Source: Candidatus Heimdallarchaeota archaeon (lineage in GTDB: Archaea > Asgardarchaeota > Heimdallarchaeia > Hodarchaeales > S146-22). Taken from it: a stretch of DNA of 11,370 nt. Positions 7,241-11,370 of the stretch are shown here, in pieces. Below the pieces are notes generated by a model. That model searched no databases, was not told the DNA's origin, and saw only the letters and a list, made by a program, of their open reading frames with translations. Location: positions 1-11,370 of the forward strand of contig WAPZ01000314.1 of the NCBI GenBank assembly GCA_015520535.1. The letters run 5' to 3'. Both the position numbers and the translations under genes were made by a program. Within the stretch, counting starts at the first letter, position 1. Each line of letters opens with the position of its first letter.

Positions 7241-7296
7241 CAAAAAAATGCTGTGATTGTAATTAAAAAAGGAAAATGTTCATTGAGGAGCTTTTG

Positions 7297-8205
7297 ATGC
7301 TACAATCCATATTAAAAGTTTTACGATGTCCCCATTGCGGAAATCAATTGACGTTACAAGAAGCTGAAGTGTCGACAGCCATAAATTCAACATTAAAGAC
7401 GTTAGTGTGTTCGTGTGGCAAAACGTACGCGATTAAAAACGGTGTACTTGACTTGAGATTGCCGATGTCGGACACCATGAAGTCAACCCGTTTATGGGAT
7501 GAGTACGACGAAGAAATGGGAGCTGAACAATACGACGAACTCATTTCATGGCTCTTTAATCTATTTTTTGCGGAAGAATTAAAAATACGAAAACTTTTAG
7601 TGGAAAAATTAGAGTTAAAGACCGATTCTTACGTGTTAGAAGTGTCTTGTGGCACGGGATCAAATCTTCCGTTGATTGCAGAAAAAGTCCACGCCCCCGG
7701 AAAAATCTTTGCCTTAGATATTTCACCAACAATGATATATTTTGCCCAACAAAAGACTAAAAGTAAGAACATTACTCCCAATAAAATAACGTTTGTTTTG
7801 GGAAATGCATTAAATCTTCCTTTTACTGATAGCACTTTTGATGCCGTGCTTCATTTTGGCGGAATTAATAGCATCAGTGACAAAAGAAAAATGCTACATG
7901 AAATGGTACGGGTAACAAAACCCCAAGGAAAAGTCGTGATTTGTGACGAAGGCGTGGCTCCCTGGTTGCAGAATTCTTCTTATGGTATGGAAGCTGCCAG
8001 AATTAATTCTCTGTTCAAAAGTTTACCACCCTTATCTGAACTTCCAGAAACTGCATACGACGTTAAATGCAGTTGGATAAGTTCTGCAGCTTTTTATTTA
8101 ATCGAATTTTATCGTGGGGTCAAAGTACCACAACTGAATAAAACACTGCGACTACCACGGAGTGACCTAACGCTAGAAGATTTTTTGGGAAAAGAGACAA
8201 AATAA
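7297..8205 (+). CDS. SAM-dependent methyltransferase with N-terminal zinc-ribbon (Trm112-like)
   Basis: This 302-residue protein has two parts. Residues 1-60 form a Trm112-like zinc ribbon with ligands C11 and C14 (RCPHCG) and C38 and C40 (VCSCG), followed by the typical YAIKNGVLDLRLP. The second knuckle is CxC rather than the common CxxC. Residues about 105-245 are a class I methyltransferase: motif I LEVSCGTGSN (114-123), acidic D141 at the end of strand 2 (ALDIS), GNALNLPF (169-176), FDAVLHFGG (181-189) and a post-motif ...RVTKPQGKVVICDEG. It resembles UbiE/methyltransferase-11 proteins, and the zinc module recalls RlmA-type rRNA methyltransferases, but the target cannot be named. The start at 7297 is chosen because GAGGAG (7285-7290) lies six bases upstream; an ATG at 7276 would add seven residues with a weaker site. 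It sits between the SAM synthetase and SAH hydrolase genes, so it is a client of this methyl cycle. Confidence 0.85.
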   Translation: MLQSILKVLRCPHCGNQLTLQEAEVSTAINSTLKTLVCSCGKTYAIKNGVLDLRLPMSDTMKSTRLWDEYDEEMGAEQYDELISWLFNLFFAEELKIRKLLVEKLELKTDSYVLEVSCGTGSNLPLIAEKVHAPGKIFALDISPTMIYFAQQKTKSKNITPNKITFVLGNALNLPFTDSTFDAVLHFGGINSISDKRKMLHEMVRVTKPQGKVVICDEGVAPWLQNSSYGMEAARINSLFKSLPPLSELPETAYDVKCSWISSAAFYLIEFYRGVKVPQLNKTLRLPRSDLTLEDFLGKETK

Positions 8206-8221
8206 CAGAAGGAAAAAGTGA

Positions 8222-8244
8222 CACTCACACGAGTGCCCTATAAA
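8222..8244 (+). promoter_or_regulatory. Candidate promoter and palindrome for SAH hydrolase
   Basis: CACTC-ACAC-GAGTG (8222-8235) is a perfect five-base dyad with a four-base spacer. TATAAA follows at 8239-8244, so the dyad would cover the BRE position. A TATA box here predicts transcription start near 8268, about 15 bases before ATG 8283. This is the clearest TATA-like word in front of any gene in the window. The regulatory role of the dyad is inferred from position. Confidence 0.35.
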
Positions 8245-8282
8245 CTGAACACATTAAGTGTAAAAACAAAAAGGTGATGAAA

Positions 8283-9629
8283 ATGGTTAAAACAGAAAAA
8301 ACAAGTGATTATGAAGTCAAAGACATGGCTTTAGCAGAATTAGGCCATAAAAGAATGGCATGGGCAGCAGCGCGAATGCCCGTCCTTCAAAAAATAAAAG
8401 AACGTTTTAAGAAAGAACAACCGTTCAAAGGAGTAACCATCGGAGCGTGTCTCCATGTGACAAAAGAAACCTCTCAATTATGCGAAGCGTGGCTTGCTGG
8501 CGGAGCAACTGTCTATTTAGCTGCATCAAATCCACTATCCACCCAAGATGACGTGGCAGCAGCGTTAGCTGAACGTGGTGTTCATGTCTTTGCATGGAAA
8601 GGAATGGATACCGAAGGATATTATAGATCAATCGCGAATGTCATTGCCGCAAAACCGCAGATAACAGTGGACGATGGTGCTGACTTAGTTGGATTGTTAC
8701 ATAAGTTAGCACGAGGCGAAGAAGAAGCCGAAGAAGTTAAAATTGCCCGTAAGATATTAGGCGATGATTCTTCATGGATTGAAAACGTATGGGCGGGCTG
8801 CGAAGAGACCACTACGGGTGTTATTCGTCTAAGAGCGATGGAAAAAGACGGAGCATTAAAATATCCAATTTTTGCAACCAATGACACCCCAACAAAGTGG
8901 GAATTTGACAACATTTGGGGAACCGGACAGTCAACGTGGGATGGTATTATTCGTGCAACGGGTGACTTAGTTGCAAGCAAAGTCGTAGTTGTTGCGGGTT
9001 ATGGACATTGTGGCCGCGGTGTTGCTTTACGTGCGCGCGGATTAGGTGCACGACGAATAATTGTTACTGAAATTGATCCCCACCGCGCACTGACAGCTAC
9101 AATGGAAGGTTTTGAAGTTATGCCAATGGCGGAAGCTGCACAATATGGTGATATTTTTGTTACCGCCACCGGATGTAAAGATGTTTTAAGAAAAGAACAC
9201 TTTTTAAAGATGAAAGACGGTGTTGTTTTGGCTAATACAGGACATTTTAATGTCGAAATTTCACTTACTGATCTCCAAGAGATAGCAACCTCCGTGGAAG
9301 AGGTAAAGCCATTAGTTGATGCTTACACGTTACCTAATGGTCATCGGCTCTTTTTGTTAGCACAAGGACGATTGGTTAATTTAGCGTGCGCTGAAGGTCA
9401 CCCGTCAGAGGTAATGGATTTATCGTTCTCAGATCAAGCTTTGGCGACAAAATACATAGCAGACCACCGTGATGAATTAAAGAACCTTGGAGGAAAAGTT
9501 TTAAATATACCGGAGGAAATTGACAGAGAAGTTGCCATGCTTAAATGCGAATCACTTGGTATACAACTAGAAAAGCTCACGCCGGAACAAGAAAGATATC
9601 TCTCTGGATGGAAAGAGGGAACAGCCTGA
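8283..9629 (+). CDS. ahcY: S-adenosylhomocysteine hydrolase
   Basis: This 448-residue NAD-dependent enzyme splits SAH, the inhibitory product of methyl transfer, into homocysteine and adenosine, and so closes the methyl cycle begun by the genes upstream. Visible motifs (numbered from M1 at 8283) are HVTKETSQL (58-66), EETTTGV (174-180) and NDTPTKWEFDN (200-210) with K205 and D209. Others are the Rossmann loop GYGHCGRG (239-246), NTGHFNVEI (318-326) and LAQGRLVNLACAEGHPSEVMD (split across 359-379). The end, YLSGWKEGTA, is of the archaeal/Thermotoga kind and lacks the C-terminal Lys-Tyr tail of eukaryotic enzymes. In-frame GTG 8274 and ATG 8277 exist upstream, but AGGTGAT (8272-8278) is the ribosome site for ATG 8283, the same arrangement as before the MetE-N gene. 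The upstream gap is 77 bases with its own candidate promoter. Confidence 0.95.
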   Translation: MVKTEKTSDYEVKDMALAELGHKRMAWAAARMPVLQKIKERFKKEQPFKGVTIGACLHVTKETSQLCEAWLAGGATVYLAASNPLSTQDDVAAALAERGVHVFAWKGMDTEGYYRSIANVIAAKPQITVDDGADLVGLLHKLARGEEEAEEVKIARKILGDDSSWIENVWAGCEETTTGVIRLRAMEKDGALKYPIFATNDTPTKWEFDNIWGTGQSTWDGIIRATGDLVASKVVVVAGYGHCGRGVALRARGLGARRIIVTEIDPHRALTATMEGFEVMPMAEAAQYGDIFVTATGCKDVLRKEHFLKMKDGVVLANTGHFNVEISLTDLQEIATSVEEVKPLVDAYTLPNGHRLFLLAQGRLVNLACAEGHPSEVMDLSFSDQALATKYIADHRDELKNLGGKVLNIPEEIDREVAMLKCESLGIQLEKLTPEQERYLSGWKEGTA

Positions 9630-9744
9630 TAAAACTAACACAACTACTATAAATAGCACCAAAATTTTTTCTTTCTTTATTTTATCCCTACTATTTTAAA
9701 AAATAATATCTTTTTTAGCTAAATAAAAAGTGATCGGCTGAATT
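9630..9744. terminator. Convergent intergenic region with T-rich tracts on both strands
   Basis: The SAH hydrolase gene and the leftward polyprenol-kinase-like gene end facing each other here. On the plus strand, a T6 run at 9665-9670 continues into CTTTCTTTATTTTAT, and another T6 run lies at 9711-9716. On the minus strand, the A runs at 9698-9703 and 9725-9729 read as T tracts. The region thus looks like a two-way archaeal terminator. No gene is seen in it. Confidence 0.45.
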
Positions 9745-10428
9745 TTAAAGCATAAAGAGGCTTACGAAGACGACGGTTAAGAGGGGGACACCCACATTAT
9801 CAGAATACCAATGTGGCAAGTTTTCGGGAAGATCATAAAGGCCGAGCAGTAATGGTGGAATCACCGCAGTATATATTAATGGTGGGTTCATAAGAGAGAG
9901 TATCCATAAGGCAAGCAGAAATGAGAGAGTCATACCGGCGATCCAGCCTTCAATGGTCTTTTTTTTCCAGAAGGGGAAACGATGTTGTCCATATCGTTTT
10001 CCGATGATAGCAGCAGTAGCATCACCGAGCATAAAGGGTGTTATTGCTAGCACGGCCACAAAGTAGGGGTAGAAAACATTTACCCCAAGGATAATAATGG
10101 TCCATGCACCTATGGTAAAAGGGTAATTAGCAAGACCTTTTTGTTCACTGAGACGAGTGACGCGATTAATCCAGAGATTGGGATGTGTGAGACGGTATGC
10201 TTCGATGGGAAAGCACATGAGCCATCCGAAAAAAAAGAAGATTTTCATAAGTACGAGGGGGATAAGTAATGGTAAAAATGGAAGTAATAATACAAATAAA
10301 TGAAAGCTTTTCCGTAACGTTTCATGTTTAACGGAAAGTTCGCTAGTTTTACGCATTTGCATACCAGAAGAATGGTTTGAATATGTTCGCTCATTACTAT
10401 ATTTTGTATCAGCAATGTCAGCGGTCAT
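9745..10428 (-). CDS. CTP-dependent polyprenol/dolichol/phytol-kinase-like membrane protein
   Basis: This 227-residue integral membrane protein belongs to the cytidylyltransferase/dolichol-kinase superfamily (SEC59, DGK1, VTE5-like). The signature is clear: LRKSFHLFVLLLP (38-50) at the first membrane helix, PIEAYRL (74-80), LGDATAAIIGKRYG (134-147), KKKTIEGWIAG (155-165), and the final DNVGVPL (210-216). Hydrophobic segments at about 41-60, 62-75, 107-134, 161-179, 184-198 and 212-226 suggest six or seven membrane passes. Family members phosphorylate a lipid alcohol using CTP. In archaea the substrate could be dolichol (N-glycosylation), geranylgeraniol (prenyl salvage) or a glycerol lipid, and nothing here decides between these. 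The first 35 residues are polar and not conserved in type; Met23 or Met25 are alternative starts. ATG 10428 abuts the TAA of the upstream coiled-coil gene with no gap, and AGGTGA ten bases upstream is its likely ribosome site. Confidence 0.85.
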   Translation of the reverse strand: MTADIADTKYSNERTYSNHSSGMQMRKTSELSVKHETLRKSFHLFVLLLPFLPLLIPLVLMKIFFFFGWLMCFPIEAYRLTHPNLWINRVTRLSEQKGLANYPFTIGAWTIIILGVNVFYPYFVAVLAITPFMLGDATAAIIGKRYGQHRFPFWKKKTIEGWIAGMTLSFLLALWILSLMNPPLIYTAVIPPLLLGLYDLPENLPHWYSDNVGVPLLTVVFVSLFML

Positions 10429-11181
10429 TTATGTAGATTCACCTTTTTCTGTTTCTGCAGCGGCAGTTTGTGTTCGCGTTTGCGGTTGGGTTGGCGTTTG
10501 TTCTTGAGTTTGTTCTTGTGTCTCCGTTTTTGTTTGCGAGATCGTTAATTCCGCCAATTTGAGCTTATAATATTCTTCCATTTGGAGGTATTTTTCTTGC
10601 CATTCTTTTTGTAAGGCTTGTAATCGGCGGTCACAATCCTTTTCAACTTCAGCGATTTTTTTATCCATCTCTTGATTCATTTGTGCGATTTGAGCTTCAT
10701 ATTGTGTGACTTTTTCTTGATAGGGGGCAAATTTTTTCTTCATGTCTTCATATTCGGTGAGCATTTGTTTATATTCTTCTTGAAGTTGATAGTAAGACTC
10801 TTCGAGGCGTGTAATGTGTTCTTCTTTGCCTTGTAAAGCTGCACGTAAATCATTTATGTCTTTTCTTAATCCTTCCAGTTGTTCTTTGACAAGTGCTTGA
10901 ATTTTTTTTGCCAATTTAATGGAATCGCGGTTCATAGCCTCTTGATGAACTTTAATAAGGGACTCACCTAATTTAGTTAATAAGCCATTGACTTTATTTA
11001 CTGGGATATAGGTTCCACCGCCAGCCGACGCCTCAGCAGCTGTACTACGAAGCATTCGATCAAATGTGTCTTGAAGTTCGCGTCGTTGCACGGTAATAAT
11101 TTCATCGAAGAGCTTTAGAAGCACAGTTCCGATGTCTTTTCGATAAGTAACACCAGATTCTATCGTTGTGTCTTCACTCAT
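10429..11181 (-). CDS. Coiled-coil protein of unknown function with Thr/Gln-rich tail
   Basis: I do not recognise this 250-residue protein. Residues 1-45 are probably helical (IGTVLLKLFDEIITVQRREL), followed by a small flexible patch, ASAGGGTYIPVNK (51-63), and a short amphipathic helix to about 83. Residues about 86-211 are an almost unbroken heptad-patterned coiled coil rich in Lys, Glu and Gln. Residues 216-239 are a low-complexity Thr-Gln dipeptide-rich tail, and the last ten residues are charged. There is no signal peptide or membrane helix, so it should be cytoplasmic, likely a dimer or a scaffold. The start ATG is preceded by GAAGGAG (11199-11193), 11 bases away, which is slightly long. 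It is the first gene of a two-gene unit with the polyprenol-kinase-like gene (zero-base gap), so the two products are made together, and the coiled coil may organise or tether the membrane enzyme. That link is inference. Confidence 0.8.
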   Translation of the reverse strand: MSEDTTIESGVTYRKDIGTVLLKLFDEIITVQRRELQDTFDRMLRSTAAEASAGGGTYIPVNKVNGLLTKLGESLIKVHQEAMNRDSIKLAKKIQALVKEQLEGLRKDINDLRAALQGKEEHITRLEESYYQLQEEYKQMLTEYEDMKKKFAPYQEKVTQYEAQIAQMNQEMDKKIAEVEKDCDRRLQALQKEWQEKYLQMEEYYKLKLAELTISQTKTETQEQTQEQTPTQPQTRTQTAAAETEKGEST

Positions 11182-11192
11182 TCTTCTTCCGT

Positions 11193-11232
11193 CTCCTTCA
11201 CATAATAATAAATAATAATTTTAATTTTAATT
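11193..11232 (-). promoter_or_regulatory. AT-rich promoter region and ribosome site for the coiled-coil gene
   Basis: On the minus strand, the segment 11232-11201 is made almost only of A and T and offers several TATA-like words. The ribosome site GAAGGAG follows at 11199-11193. The exact TATA box cannot be picked because the whole stretch is AT. Confidence 0.3.
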
Positions 11233-11303
11233 GCATTTACCATGAAATTTGTTATCTAAATGCTAAAATATTCCTCTTTATCCTTCACATCTGAAGCATA
11301 AAA

Positions 11304-11370
11304 ATGTATTTATCGTTAGAATCTGCATACAAATTGTTATTTCTCCAAGGCACTAGATACGGAGTGTCAC
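11304..11370 (+). CDS. Possible start of a divergent gene leaving the right edge
   Basis: ATG 11304 opens a frame that stays open for 22 codons to the end of the window, reading MYLSLESAYKLLFLQG and onward. The composition is protein-like, and a divergent gene here would leave a 122-base shared promoter region with the coiled-coil gene. There is no Shine-Dalgarno in front of it. A minus-strand frame through the same bases is also open (about 27 codons ending near 11287), so the evidence is weak and no function can be assigned. Confidence 0.22.
   Translation, partial: MYLSLESAYKLLFLQGTRYGVS

Noticed and set aside
8218..8226. GTGACACTC shared with the reverse strand at 11370-11362, considered as a dispersed repeat
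   Set aside because: A nine-base match within 11 kb is expected by chance. The flanks do not match, and the second copy is cut by the window edge.
11287..11370. Minus-strand open frame of about 27 codons entering from the right edge
   Set aside because: It would be the tail of an upstream gene ending about 105 bases before the coiled-coil gene, but it is short, AT-rich and competes with the plus-strand frame at 11304. Neither can be confirmed without flanking sequence.
1..11370. CRISPR arrays, tRNA or rRNA genes, insertion sequences
   Set aside because: No regularly spaced repeats, no tRNA-like cloverleaf landmarks, no rRNA core sequences and no transposase-like frames were seen on either strand.

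Overview
The window is AT-rich and archaeal in character. The evidence is an archaeal-type S-adenosylmethionine synthetase, an S-adenosylhomocysteine hydrolase with the GYGxCGRG signature, a methionine synthase split into two genes, a DUF234-type archaeal ATPase, a CTP-dependent polyprenol/dolichol-kinase-like membrane protein, and T-rich tracts after genes. Strong Shine-Dalgarno sites (AGGTGAT, GAGGTG, GAGGAG) decide several starts. The phylum cannot be fixed from the sequence. An Asgard or other mesophilic archaeon is only a guess.

Layout. (1) Positions 1-1458 hold the possible tail of an upstream gene, then a AAA+ ATPase with winged-helix and nuclease-like C-terminal domains, probably an accessory gene. 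(2) Positions 1594-2352 hold an unrecognised protein with an acidic linker and an extremely Lys/Arg-rich tail. (3) A 379-base AT-rich non-coding stretch leads into the main locus. (4) Positions 2732-9629, all on the plus strand, form an activated-methyl-cycle cluster: metE N-terminal half, metE catalytic half, metF-like reductase, archaeal SAM synthetase, a zinc-ribbon SAM-dependent methyltransferase, and SAH hydrolase. (5) Positions 9630-9744 are a convergent intergenic region with T-rich tracts. (6) On the minus strand, a coiled-coil protein (11181-10429) is followed with no gap by a polyprenol-kinase-like membrane protein (10428-9745). (7) The last 189 bases are upstream DNA of that pair, with a possible divergent gene running off the window edge.

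How the genes fit together (inference from families). The MetF-like enzyme would make a methyl-pterin. The split MetE would pass the methyl group to homocysteine through the zinc site of its catalytic half. SAM synthetase would activate methionine, methyltransferases such as the one encoded here would use the SAM, and SAH hydrolase would regenerate homocysteine. The first three genes are tightly packed (gaps of 3 and 2 bases) and are almost certainly co-transcribed. SAM synthetase follows after 36 bases. The methyltransferase and SAH hydrolase each have longer upstream gaps with candidate promoters. Points that merit attention are the methyl donor of this split MetE, the target of the linked methyltransferase, the basic-tailed orphan protein, and short palindromes beside the candidate TATA boxes of the methionine genes.
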